Source of the DNA: Labilibaculum sp. K2S
Lineage (GTDB): Bacteria; Bacteroidota; Bacteroidia; Bacteroidales; Marinifilaceae
DNA: 64,000 bases
Assembly (NCBI RefSeq): GCF_030372765.1
Contig: NZ_JAUCMW010000012.1
Coordinates: 62,001 to 126,000 of the forward strand
Direction: 5' to 3'
Shown in pieces: positions 51,285 to 59,727 of the stretch (position 1 is the stretch's first letter; each line of letters opens with the position of its first letter). Below the pieces are notes generated by a model that was not told the origin of the DNA, searched no databases, and worked only from the letters and a program-made list of their open reading frames with translations. Both the position numbers and the translations under genes were made by a program.

Positions 51285-52316
51285 ATGAAGACCATACATA
51301 TCGAAAAGCAAAACAGCAGTATTTTTGTAGGAGAATCTTATCTCAATATTAAGAACTACCTGCCGGAGAAAAAATGCTTTCTAATTTGCGATGAGAACAT
51401 TTACCGGCACTACTCCGAATTCATCAACCAGTTCGATTATATCGTAATGGGTTGTGGAGAAGGAAACAAAAACTGGCAAACCATCGAAAAAATCATCGGT
51501 CAACTGCTTGAAAGAGGTGCTGACCGAAATAGTTTTCTGTTGGGAATGGGCGGTGGTTTGGTTTCTGACGTGACAGGTTTTGTGGCTTCTATTTTTATGC
51601 GGGGTCTTGAATTTGGTTTCATCAGCACTTCCCTGCTGTCTCAGGTTGATGCCAGTGTTGGCGGAAAAAACGGAATTAATTTTGGCAAACTGAAGAACAT
51701 GATTGGTATTTTCAATCCTCCCAAGTTTGTGATTTGCGATCCGGTTTTGCTTCGAACCTTGCCTAAGCGCGAAGTTAGAAGTGGATTTGGGGAAGTAATT
51801 AAGCATGCTTTTATTAAAGATGAAGACTTGTATAATTTCCTGAATGATAACTGCGAAGCTCTTCTGAATTTAGATCCAAACTTAATGGAAGACTTGGTTT
51901 ACAGAGCTGTTTCGATTAAGACAGAGGTTGTTGAAGGTGATCCCTTTGAAAAATGCGAACGCAAGAAATTGAATTTCGGTCACACCATTGGTCATGCTAT
52001 AGAGAATAATTCAGATTTAACTCATGGCGAAGCCGTATCGGTTGGGATGAATTTAGCCTGCCAATTGTCTCAGGAGTTGTGTGAACTAAGCAATTCTGAT
52101 GCGAAAAAAGTTGATGACTTACTGCAAAAATTTGAATTGCCACTGGAACATGACGTTTCTGCCGACACGATTAATCAATATCTGATCAAAGACAAAAAGA
52201 AAAACCGATCGACCATTGATTTTATTCTACTCAAAAAAATAGGAGAAGCCACAATTGTTACCCTTCCTATTGAAGAACTGAAAACCAAGGTGATTGCACT
52301 TTGTGCCAAATCCTAA
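51285..52316 (+). CDS. aroB: 3-dehydroquinate synthase
   Basis: This 343-residue NAD- and metal-dependent enzyme makes 3-dehydroquinate. It shows GMGGGLVSDVTGFVASIFMR, STSLLSQVDASVGGKNGIN and the zinc ligands in NFGHTIGHAIE and LTHGEAVSVGM. It is the second shikimate-pathway enzyme. Confidence 0.95.
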   Translation: MKTIHIEKQNSSIFVGESYLNIKNYLPEKKCFLICDENIYRHYSEFINQFDYIVMGCGEGNKNWQTIEKIIGQLLERGADRNSFLLGMGGGLVSDVTGFVASIFMRGLEFGFISTSLLSQVDASVGGKNGINFGKLKNMIGIFNPPKFVICDPVLLRTLPKREVRSGFGEVIKHAFIKDEDLYNFLNDNCEALLNLDPNLMEDLVYRAVSIKTEVVEGDPFEKCERKKLNFGHTIGHAIENNSDLTHGEAVSVGMNLACQLSQELCELSNSDAKKVDDLLQKFELPLEHDVSADTINQYLIKDKKKNRSTIDFILLKKIGEATIVTLPIEELKTKVIALCAKS

Positions 52317-52340
52317 ATAAGCACATTAATACCCAAAATT

Positions 52341-53618
52341 ATGAGAGTTCGAATTCAATCCTCAACCATTAAAGGAAGACTAACGCCGCCTTCCTCAAAA
52401 AGCATGATGCAAAGAGCTTTAGCCGCTGCAATGTTGGCTAACGGAAACTCTGTAATTCACAATCCCTGCAAATGTGAAGATGCTGATGCCGCAACAGATA
52501 TCATACAACGAATGGGTTCGGTAGTCACCAAAAAGGAAAATTCGGTAGAAATAACTTCCAAAGTAAGCGAAGCTCCCAAAAGCATTCATGTTGGAGAATC
52601 GGGACTTTCGTTAAGAATGTTCTCTCCCATTGTTGCTCTGAAGCCGGAAGAAATGGAAATTACGGGAACAGGCAGCATCCTAAAAAGACCCGTTCAGAAC
52701 ATTATTGAAGGATTGGAAAATTTGGGTATTGAATGTGAAAATCCCGGCAAGGGATTCCTGCCCATTCGTATAAAAGGCGGCTACAAAAGTAATTTCGCGA
52801 AAATTGACGGATCGCTTGGATCTCAATTCCTCACAGGCCTTTTAATGGCTCTGCCTTTGCGAAAAGAAGATACAACACTGAAAGTAAAAGATTTAAAAAG
52901 CATTCCTTATATCAACATGACTCTGGATTTAATAAAGCATTTTGGTATTGAAATAGAACATGAGAATTACGAGAACTTTCAGATAAAAGGAAATCAAATT
53001 TATCAACCAACTGAATACACAATTGAAGCTGATTGGAGTTCAGCTGCTCCTCTTTTGGTTGCCGGAGCGTTGAAAGGAATTGTAACACTGGAACACATGA
53101 ATCCTGATTCTTATCAGGCCGATAAGGCAATTTTGGATGCCTTGCAAAAATGCGGCGCCTCCGTTACATGGGAAGGAAACAATTTAACGGTTGAGAAAAA
53201 AACTTTAAATGCCTTTGATTTTGATGCCACACATAGTCCTGATCTCTTCCCTCCTTTGGTGGCTTTGGCCTGTCACTGTGCGGGAGAAAGCAGAATTAAG
53301 GGAGTTCACCGATTAGAGCATAAAGAATGCAATCGGGGTATCGTTCTAAAAAAAGAATTTGCCAAATTAGGCGTTCGAATTCGCATCGAAGACGATGAAA
53401 TGATAATTCCCGGCGGTAGCGTACAAGGAGGATTGGCAAAAAGTAATAATGATCACCGCATTGCCATGGCACTGGCCGTAACAGCATTGGCATCACCAAG
53501 TCCGATTGAAATAGGTCAGCACGAGTGTGTTGCAAAATCGTATCCTGAATTTTTTACGGATTTACGAAAAATAGGTGGCGGTGTGGCGCAGTTTTATTTC
53601 GACAGTCAGTTTGTTTAA
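52341..53618 (+). CDS. aroA: 3-phosphoshikimate 1-carboxyvinyltransferase (EPSP synthase)
   Basis: This 425-residue two-domain enzyme has PPSSKSMMQRALAAAML near the N-terminus, ESGLSLRMFSPI, GSLGSQFLTGLLMALPL and NDHRIAMALAVTA. These motifs contribute to shikimate-3-phosphate and PEP binding. It uses SLSLR-type rather than TAMRP-type motif around residue 95, as in several Bacteroidota and Firmicutes enzymes. Confidence 0.94.
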   Translation: MRVRIQSSTIKGRLTPPSSKSMMQRALAAAMLANGNSVIHNPCKCEDADAATDIIQRMGSVVTKKENSVEITSKVSEAPKSIHVGESGLSLRMFSPIVALKPEEMEITGTGSILKRPVQNIIEGLENLGIECENPGKGFLPIRIKGGYKSNFAKIDGSLGSQFLTGLLMALPLRKEDTTLKVKDLKSIPYINMTLDLIKHFGIEIEHENYENFQIKGNQIYQPTEYTIEADWSSAAPLLVAGALKGIVTLEHMNPDSYQADKAILDALQKCGASVTWEGNNLTVEKKTLNAFDFDATHSPDLFPPLVALACHCAGESRIKGVHRLEHKECNRGIVLKKEFAKLGVRIRIEDDEMIIPGGSVQGGLAKSNNDHRIAMALAVTALASPSPIEIGQHECVAKSYPEFFTDLRKIGGGVAQFYFDSQFV

Positions 53619-53661
53619 AACGGATAAACCAGAAGAAATAATTATAAAAAATACTTGTAAA

Positions 53662-54111
53662 ATGATAATAGTCAGTGCTTGTTTGGCCGGTTGCGAATGC
53701 AGATACGATGGCAAAAGCAACGAAGTTCCAGAAATTAAAAAACTGGTTCTTGAAAACAAAGCCATTGCCCTGTGTCCGGAAAATTTAGGTGGTCTTACTA
53801 CACCACGTATCCCTTGCGAAATAGTGAAAATCAATAACGAATTAAAGGTTATTGGTCGGGATCAAAATGATTATACTGCCCAATTTACCAAGGGTGCCGA
53901 AATAGTCGCGAATGTGGCAAAGGCCTTGAATTGTAAAACGGTCATTTTAAAAGCCAACAGTCCGTCATGCGGATACGGAAAAATTTATGACGGCAGTTTC
54001 ACGGGTAAATACAAAGAAGGAAACGGATTTACCGCTAACATACTGGCAAATAATGGCGTGCAAATACTGAATGAAGAAAATTTTCATTCGATACTTACCA
54101 ATGAAAAATAA
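53662..54111 (+). CDS. DUF523-family protein
   Basis: This 149-residue protein has the conserved cysteines of DUF523: SACLAGCECRYDG near the start, ALCPENLGGL, and KANSPSCGYGKIYDG. The cysteines could bind a metal or cluster; no reaction is established to my knowledge. The ATG at 53662 starts after the stop of aroA. Its place between aroA and aroC in the aromatic operon is notable and may point to a pathway-related role, or be accidental. Confidence 0.88.
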   Translation: MIIVSACLAGCECRYDGKSNEVPEIKKLVLENKAIALCPENLGGLTTPRIPCEIVKINNELKVIGRDQNDYTAQFTKGAEIVANVAKALNCKTVILKANSPSCGYGKIYDGSFTGKYKEGNGFTANILANNGVQILNEENFHSILTNEK

Positions 54112-54164
54112 ACATTGGCTATTTTTACGAACTACTAATGACTGGTTACTAATAACAATAATAA

Positions 54165-55145
54165 ATGAATAATTTCGGAAGAATATTTAGACTTAGCATA
54201 TTTGGAGAATCGCACGGTAAAGGAGTTGGTATCACTATCGACGGATGTCCATCAGGAATTGACCTAACCGATGAAGATCTTCTGCACGATATAAGCCGCA
54301 GAAAATCTGGCGCAAGAGGTACAACCCCAAGAATTGAGGCAGATATGCCCAGCATTTTAAGCGGAACCTTCGAGGGAAAAACTACGGGTGCCCCACTAAT
54401 CATCCTATTCCATAACAAAAATACCAAATCGAAAGACTACAGCAATCTGTTAGACAGTCCGCGTCCCGGACATGCCGATTTTGTAGCTCAGCATAAATTT
54501 GGCCGACACAACGATTATACCGGAGGCGGTCATTTTTCGGGAAGAATCACCCTCGGAATAGTTGCTGCTGGTGTAGTAGCTAAAAAGATTCTGGGTGATG
54601 TGCAAATCGATGCCAAGCTTACCGAAGTTGGCGGACAAAGCAATTTTGATGCTGCAGTTGAAGATGCCTTGCTTCAGCACGATTCTGTAGGAGGAATTGT
54701 TGAATGCAGAGCCAATAATCTTCCTATCGGTTACGGCGAACCCTTCTTCGATTCAGTAGAGTCGATGATTTCACATCTTATTTTTGCGATACCTGCAACC
54801 AAAGGAATTGAATTTGGTTCCGGCTTTGCTGCTGCCAAAATGAAAGGCTCGGAACACAACGATAATTTTATTGATGAAACCGGAAAAACGGAGACCAATC
54901 ATGCGGGAGGAATCAACGGAGGAATTACCAACGGAAACGAGCTGGTATTTCGAGTAGCCATAAAGCCAACCTCATCGATTGGCAGAAATCAGAAAACCAT
55001 GAATTTTGCCAAAGGCGAAGTGGAGGATTTACTGATAGAAGGCCGTCACGATGCCTGCATAGCTTTACGTGTTCCGGTAATTATTGAAGCAGCAGCCGCA
55101 ATTGCATTGGCTGATTTAAAATTGTTAGATAAGGCCAGAAGATAA
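54165..55145 (+). CDS. aroC: Chorismate synthase
   Basis: This 326-residue FMN-dependent enzyme converts EPSP to chorismate. FGESHGKGVGITIDGCPSG, GGHFSGRITLG, GGITNGNELVFRVAIKPTSS and GRHDACIALRVPVI are the family signatures. It is the last gene of the operon, closed by a terminator at 55169. Confidence 0.96.
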   Translation: MNNFGRIFRLSIFGESHGKGVGITIDGCPSGIDLTDEDLLHDISRRKSGARGTTPRIEADMPSILSGTFEGKTTGAPLIILFHNKNTKSKDYSNLLDSPRPGHADFVAQHKFGRHNDYTGGGHFSGRITLGIVAAGVVAKKILGDVQIDAKLTEVGGQSNFDAAVEDALLQHDSVGGIVECRANNLPIGYGEPFFDSVESMISHLIFAIPATKGIEFGSGFAAAKMKGSEHNDNFIDETGKTETNHAGGINGGITNGNELVFRVAIKPTSSIGRNQKTMNFAKGEVEDLLIEGRHDACIALRVPVIIEAAAAIALADLKLLDKARR

Positions 55146-55168
55146 ACGGCTCTTTACTAAAAATACAT

Positions 55169-55207
55169 GCCCCACAAGGATCATTTTTTTTTCTTTGTGG
55201 GGCTTTT
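55169..55207 (+). terminator. Terminator of the aromatic operon
   Basis: GCCCCACAA (55169-55177) pairs with TTGTGGGGC (55195-55203), with a T-rich loop, followed by TTTT. It lies 23 bases after aroC. Confidence 0.88.
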
Positions 55208-55221
55208 ATTTCCTCACCATA

Positions 55222-55697
55222 CAGGCGATGAAGCTTTCGCTACAAAGCGATGCCTGTTTTTTTATGCCGAAACCCTCGTCGCTCCAAGCAGATGACTCCA
55301 TTCTTATGCCGATAAAGCTTTCGCTCGAAAGCGAAGCTATTTTCTTGATGCCGGCACCCTATCCTCGCGAGAACGATGACGATTTTCTGATGCCGGAACC
55401 CTCGTCGCATCAGACAGATGGTTCTATTTTTGTGGCTAAAGTCCCTTCGCATTGCTGCGATACAGCTTTTCTGATAAAAAAGTGGTCTTCGCACAGATAA
55501 AAACCTTCTTTTTTATGTCAATAAGACCTCCGCTCCAATGCGAAGGGACTTTTGCCATCAAAAAACAGCCTTCCTACCTTACAGATGACACTATTGCTAT
55601 GCATGGGAAGCCTCCGCTCCTTACAAATGATACTATTGCTATGCCGAAAATACCTCCGCTCCAAAGCGAAACAAATACAAGCATCATGAAAAGCCTA
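55222..55697. repeat. 42-bp minisatellite, 11 units plus a partial
   Basis: Unit starts at 55222, 55264, 55306, 55348, 55390, 55432, 55474, 55515, 55557, 55599 and 55641 are spaced by exactly 42 bases, except one 41-base unit (55474). The units diverge heavily but share ATGCCG, CCTCCGCTCC-like centres and GATGACACTATT-like ends. One frame reads as 14-residue units such as MPKPSSLQADDSIL; the 41-base unit breaks the frame with a stop at 55498. There is no start signal, so a protein is unlikely. Confidence 0.85.
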
Positions 55698-55794
55698 TAA
55701 ACATTGACATTTTCCAATTCAGACAAAAATACAGCCCCTTTGCTGATGATGGGTGCCTCTTTCTCCACCACCAATACGAACACAGCTAAAACAA

Positions 55795-55941
55795 AAAGAG
55801 GGTGTCCAAAAAGTATTGTTCTATTGTCATTCTGATCCCGATGAATCGGGACGAAGAATCTTTCACTTTGAAAAACAGATGTTTCGACTTCGCTCAACAT
55901 AACAATCCAATACAAAACATTCCTTTTTGGACACCCTCTTT
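55795..55941. mobile_element. 147-bp MITE-like element with 19-bp inverted ends
   Basis: AAAGAGGGTGTCCAAAAAG (55795-55813) and its exact reverse complement CTTTTTGGACACCCTCTTT (55923-55941) bound the element. Inside lies a reverse copy of the dispersed palindromic repeat also present at 40304 and 43137. No reading frame for a transposase exists, so it would depend on one elsewhere. No clear target-site duplication is seen. Confidence 0.65.
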
Positions 55942-56016
55942 GCTAATTGCTCTAAACTTCGAACTGCTCATCATCGCCCATGGCAATTTAGCTTTTGCGG
56001 TTCGTTTTATATTTTT

Positions 56017-56646
56017 TCAATCAAAGATTGGTTGAAGATTACGATTTTTATATAATTCATACATTTTCAAAATCTGATCTTTTGTTACCCGACGTACTGA
56101 TAATTCAGGCAAATCATTAATATCAAAGAAACCTACATCACTTGTCTCCAAACCTATTTTCGCTTCTCCTCCAACAATCTCGCATTCCATAAATATTTGG
56201 TATATATCAAATGGGAATGGTCTATTCTGATGCTTATTATAATCGATTAGCCCAAGTATTCTAATCGGTTTAACATCAAAACCAGATTCTTCTTTGACTT
56301 CATTAATTGCTATTTCACTTGGCAGCATTCCATTATCTGCATATCCTCCAGGTGGACTCCATTTGTTATCCATTATTTCTTTAACTAATAATATCTTATC
56401 ATTCTTAAAGATAATTGCTCGTACACCAACTTTTGGGGTTTGATATCCAACATCCCGGTTAAAAATAAATTCCAGTTTTTCTGAATCAATTTCTGTGATA
56501 TTATTAAAAATTTGAATGCTCAAATCGCGTAATTCTTCATATCGTTCCTTATCATATTTGTCTTTGGTAAAAGCCAATCCAGACTGTGCAATAGAATTGA
56601 TCTTTTTAGCAATTGTCAACCAATGGTCAGGAGTTTGTTTAGCCAT
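56017..56646 (-). CDS. Nudix hydrolase
   Basis: This 209-residue protein has an N-terminal helical region (1 to about 65) and a Nudix domain. The Nudix box (GGYADNGMLPSEIAINEVKE then ESGF) keeps the catalytic EVKEESG but has Met where the first Glu is usual and Asn where Arg is usual, so activity may be altered. The architecture resembles ADP-ribose/nucleoside-diphosphate-sugar pyrophosphatases with an N-terminal helper domain. Substrate is unknown. It is monocistronic. Confidence 0.88.
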   Translation of the reverse strand: MAKQTPDHWLTIAKKINSIAQSGLAFTKDKYDKERYEELRDLSIQIFNNITEIDSEKLEFIFNRDVGYQTPKVGVRAIIFKNDKILLVKEIMDNKWSPPGGYADNGMLPSEIAINEVKEESGFDVKPIRILGLIDYNKHQNRPFPFDIYQIFMECEIVGGEAKIGLETSDVGFFDINDLPELSVRRVTKDQILKMYELYKNRNLQPIFD

Positions 56647-57433
56647 TTTTTAAAATTTAGATTATTAGCAACGAGTCTTTTCTAAATGAACCACAACAAG
56701 CAGATAAGTATGGTAATTTTCTAAAACCCAACTAAGGTATTCTTTTTTGCAGAGATAGTAAACCAAAAAAGAGAGAAATATTACATAATACCCACCTAAA
56801 GACAAATACAGTATTTCAAAAGGATACTAAGAGACACAGAGAAAAAAACAAACAAAAAAACTCTGTGAACCTCAGTGCACTCCGTGGTGATATTTTTTGC
56901 TTACCACCCACCAATATCTCATCAATCGTTTTACTCCAAGTCTTGCTGTGGCAGTATGTGTTTTGTGTGACGTACTTTACCCCAAACCCCTAAAGGGGCT
57001 TAAAAGAGCAGTCGATTTGAAATGTACCAACAATTGCCCATAATTATTTTACTTCGCCCTTCAGGGCTTACTTATTGTCCCTACTTCTTCGATGGGATGA
57101 ATCCCATCGTTACTATTTGTCATTCCTTCGGAATTTGTCAATCCGCCTGCTAAGGCTTTCTGTAAGATAAATTTTCATTCACAGAATGGGTGAAATCCTG
57201 GAAAAACAAAATGTCCTGAAAGGACAAAATATAATAACGATGAATTTTAATCCATCGAATTTCAAGAATTCCACTGAGATTGCATCGGCATTAAACCGGG
57301 TTCTTTCCTTCGTTTAAAACAGACCTGCCTATCTTTCTGTCTTTTACAAGCTTATTTCTTTCACGAAAAATTAATTTTATTGCTATATTGAGGATTGTAC
57401 GGTCAATAGAAAAATGTACTGAAACAATCGCCC
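56647..57433. other. Non-coding stretch with intergenic repeats
   Basis: No gene recognised. It contains an A-rich segment (56820-56895) with the pattern GACACAGAG...CTCTGTG, a CCCCAAACCCCTAAAGGGG motif near 56981, and a perfect palindrome CGATGGGAT-GA-ATCCCATCG at 57090-57109 with a decayed partner near 57238-57260. A 25-base segment near 57282 (GCATCGGCATTAAACCGGGT) recurs near 58557. Confidence 0.5.
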
Positions 57434-58030
57434 ATGCATCAAAAAGATGACAGACTGCATACAGAGACCATTTACATTAAGAATATGGTTTGCAATTGTT
57501 GTGTGCGGATTTTGAGCATGTCGTTAAAAGAAAATGCAATTCGTGTCGATAAAATTCGGCTAGGAATGGCTACAATTACCTACAATCCTAATGATCTCGA
57601 TATGGAAAAAATTAATTCCATCATTCAGGAAAATGGTATGGAGTTAGTAATTAGTCATGAGCAAAAAATTGTTGAACGAATTAAAACAGCCGTTATTGAA
57701 TTGATTCATCAAATGAATAATGCCGACTCTATTGTTCAAAAATCGGAATATTTGGTTGGCAAACTTGGATTAAGCTACCAGCAATTATCCAAACTATTTT
57801 CGCGCCACGAATCCATTACCTTGGAACGATTTATTATTCTGAATAAAATAGAACGAATTAAAGAACTAATTGATCAGGAAGAATACACATTAAGTGAGAT
57901 TGCTTTCCTGATGGATTACAGCAGTGTTCAATATCTATCCAACCAATTTCATAAAATTACCGGCTTATCTGTAAGCGAGTACAAAAAAAATCAAGAGGAT
58001 CATAAAAAACCCTTACACTCCTTGTATTAA
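57434..58030 (+). CDS. AraC-family regulator with N-terminal HMA domain
   Basis: This 198-residue protein starts with a ferredoxin-like HMA domain (about 10-75; metal motif KNMVCNCCVRIL with CNCC) and ends with an AraC helix-turn-helix (KLGLSYQQLSKLFSRHE, TLSEIAFLMDYSSVQYLSNQ, ITGLSVSEYKK). In many Bacteroidota such proteins are found near metal-transport genes and are presumed to sense copper or another soft metal; that is inference. It is the first gene of a same-strand row and lies 186 bases upstream of the PqqD-like gene. Confidence 0.9.
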   Translation: MHQKDDRLHTETIYIKNMVCNCCVRILSMSLKENAIRVDKIRLGMATITYNPNDLDMEKINSIIQENGMELVISHEQKIVERIKTAVIELIHQMNNADSIVQKSEYLVGKLGLSYQQLSKLFSRHESITLERFIILNKIERIKELIDQEEYTLSEIAFLMDYSSVQYLSNQFHKITGLSVSEYKKNQEDHKKPLHSLY

Positions 58031-58085
58031 ACACTCAGGATACTCTTCCCTGCTTAGCAAAACCAAATATTATAACTTATTTACG

Positions 58086-58101
58086 AAATATTGTAATATT
58101 T
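58086..58101. promoter_or_regulatory. Candidate operator before the PqqD-like gene
   Basis: AAATATTGTAATATTT is a 16-base inverted repeat (7-base arms, GT centre), 116 bases before the PqqD-like ATG. It could be a binding site for the AraC-type regulator or overlap a -7-like TAATATTT. AT-rich palindromes arise by chance in this genome, so confidence is low. Confidence 0.3.
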
Positions 58102-58216
58102 ACCACCTGATACTTCCCTACCTTTTCAATGATATTTAAAGACTTAGCGTGCTTTATTTTAATAAAGACCCAAAAAGCACACAAATCTTTAAAAAGTATG
58201 CATTAATTCCGAAATC

Positions 58217-58459
58217 ATGAAGTTAAAAAGAAACGTAGCCGTCAGTGAAAACGGATTCTTATTCAATCCTGAAACGGGAGACTCCTTTATCGTAAATCCT
58301 ATTGCAAAAGAAATATTAAACTATTTAAAAGAAGGATACGATATCGAAAAGATTAACCAATTAATACTCGATCGATATGAAGTAGATCTGGTAACTCTTG
58401 AAAAAAACATGGAAGATTTCTTAAAAATGCTCCAGCACAACGAATTGCTTGACAGATAA
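58217..58459 (+). CDS. PqqD-like small protein (peptide-binding RRE-type fold)
   Basis: This 80-residue protein has the PqqD/RRE layout: strands NVAVSENGFLFNPETGDSFI, then NPIAKEILNYLKEGYDIEKI, and ILDRYEVDLVTLEKNMEDFL. In RiPP pathways such domains bind a precursor's leader peptide and hand it to modifying enzymes; free PqqD-like proteins without a known precursor also exist. It has no neighbour radical-SAM enzyme here. Downstream is an ATP-grasp gene 162 bases on. No obvious precursor peptide gene was found beside it. Confidence 0.72.
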   Translation: MKLKRNVAVSENGFLFNPETGDSFIVNPIAKEILNYLKEGYDIEKINQLILDRYEVDLVTLEKNMEDFLKMLQHNELLDR

Positions 58460-58621
58460 TACCGATTGGATAAATAAGTGGGTTGTATTTATTCACGGAT
58501 AATTACATAGGGGTTCATTAGCTCACTTTGTTCGGTACGTCATACTCAACATAATTCCATCGGCATTAGACCGGGTTGTTTTCGCTCGCCATAGCTCACT
58601 AACTATTCAAAATGGTATAAA

Positions 58622-59668
58622 ATGGAGAAACCAAAATTTAATATCGCAGTCACAGGATTAAACAATACCGATAATCCCGGACCGGGAATACCGGTTATTC
58701 GAGGTTTAAAAGAAAGCAAAGATTTTGACGTACGAATAATTGGTTTGGCTTACGAAAATCTGGAGCCGGGAATTTACATGCGCGATTTGGTAGATAAAAC
58801 CTATCAGATTCCCTATCCTTCGTCAGGAAAAGAGGCTGTACTTGAACGAATTGAGTACATCAATTCCAAAGAAAATCTGGATTTTATCATTCCCAATCTG
58901 GATGCTGAGTTGTACACCTTTATTCAATCGAAGGAAAAACTTGAGAAAATGGGCATTCGAACCTTCCTGCCTACCATGCAGCAGTTCGAGGAACGACACA
59001 AGGCGAATCTTAACGAATACGGCGAAAAATACGGCATTAAAGTTCCGCTAAGTAAATCAATTACCAGTAGAAGAGACATTGATGAACTGAAAGAAGATTT
59101 TGAATATCCCTTACTTGTTAAAGGCAAATTTTACGATGCTTATTTGGCTTATACCCCTGAACAGGTAAATACTCATTTCAATAAAATATCAGCAAAATGG
59201 GGCCTGCCTGTTATCATTCAGGAATTTATCCGGGGCACTGAGGTAAATGTTATCGCTTTAGGCGACGGACAAGGAAATACCGTTGGTGCAGTACCCATGC
59301 GAAAACAATACATTACTGATAAAGGGAAAGCCTGGGGAGGAGTTACCATTAAGGATGAAAAAATGCTTGATTTAACCAGGAGCTTACTCAAACAAACCAA
59401 ATGGCGGGGAGGAATGGAATTGGAACTGATAAAAACCAATCAGAATGAATATTTCCTGATCGAAATCAATCCACGAATTCCGGCATGGGTCTATTTGGCT
59501 GTCGCCGCCGGACAAAATCTTCCTGAAGCTCTCATAAAACTAGCTTTTGGAATGGATGTCCCAAACTATTTGGAATATGAAGTCGGAAAAATGTTTATCA
59601 GATATTCCTTTGATTTAATTGGGGATATCGCGCAATTCGGAAGCTTATCGGTTACCGGAGAAATGTAA
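58622..59668 (+). CDS. ATP-grasp ligase
   Basis: This 348-residue protein has the three-domain ATP-grasp layout: a pre-ATP domain (NIAVTGLNNTDNPGPGIPVI), the central nucleotide-binding part (YPLLVKGKFYDAYLAY, IIQEFIRGTEVNVIALGD), and the magnesium-binding ELELIKTNQNEYFLIEINPR. It resembles carbamoyl-phosphate synthase or PylC-like carboxylate-amine ligases and not the RimK/graspetide type by motif. It probably joins a carboxylate to an amine. The substrate is unknown. It lies between the PqqD-like and decarboxylase genes. Confidence 0.85.
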   Translation: MEKPKFNIAVTGLNNTDNPGPGIPVIRGLKESKDFDVRIIGLAYENLEPGIYMRDLVDKTYQIPYPSSGKEAVLERIEYINSKENLDFIIPNLDAELYTFIQSKEKLEKMGIRTFLPTMQQFEERHKANLNEYGEKYGIKVPLSKSITSRRDIDELKEDFEYPLLVKGKFYDAYLAYTPEQVNTHFNKISAKWGLPVIIQEFIRGTEVNVIALGDGQGNTVGAVPMRKQYITDKGKAWGGVTIKDEKMLDLTRSLLKQTKWRGGMELELIKTNQNEYFLIEINPRIPAWVYLAVAAGQNLPEALIKLAFGMDVPNYLEYEVGKMFIRYSFDLIGDIAQFGSLSVTGEM

Positions 59669-59727
59669 AAGAAACAATCCGAAACAAACAGCTATCAAAA
59701 AATTGAAAAAACTTAATAAACTGTCAC

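Noticed and set aside
55222..55697. Possible CRISPR array
   Set aside because: The unit is a continuous degenerate tandem repeat without unique spacers between conserved repeats, and no cas genes are nearby.
55195..55700. Two plus-strand frames with 14-residue repeats
   Set aside because: They are by-products of the 42-bp minisatellite, are broken by a 41-base unit, and lack start signals; the first begins inside the aroC terminator.
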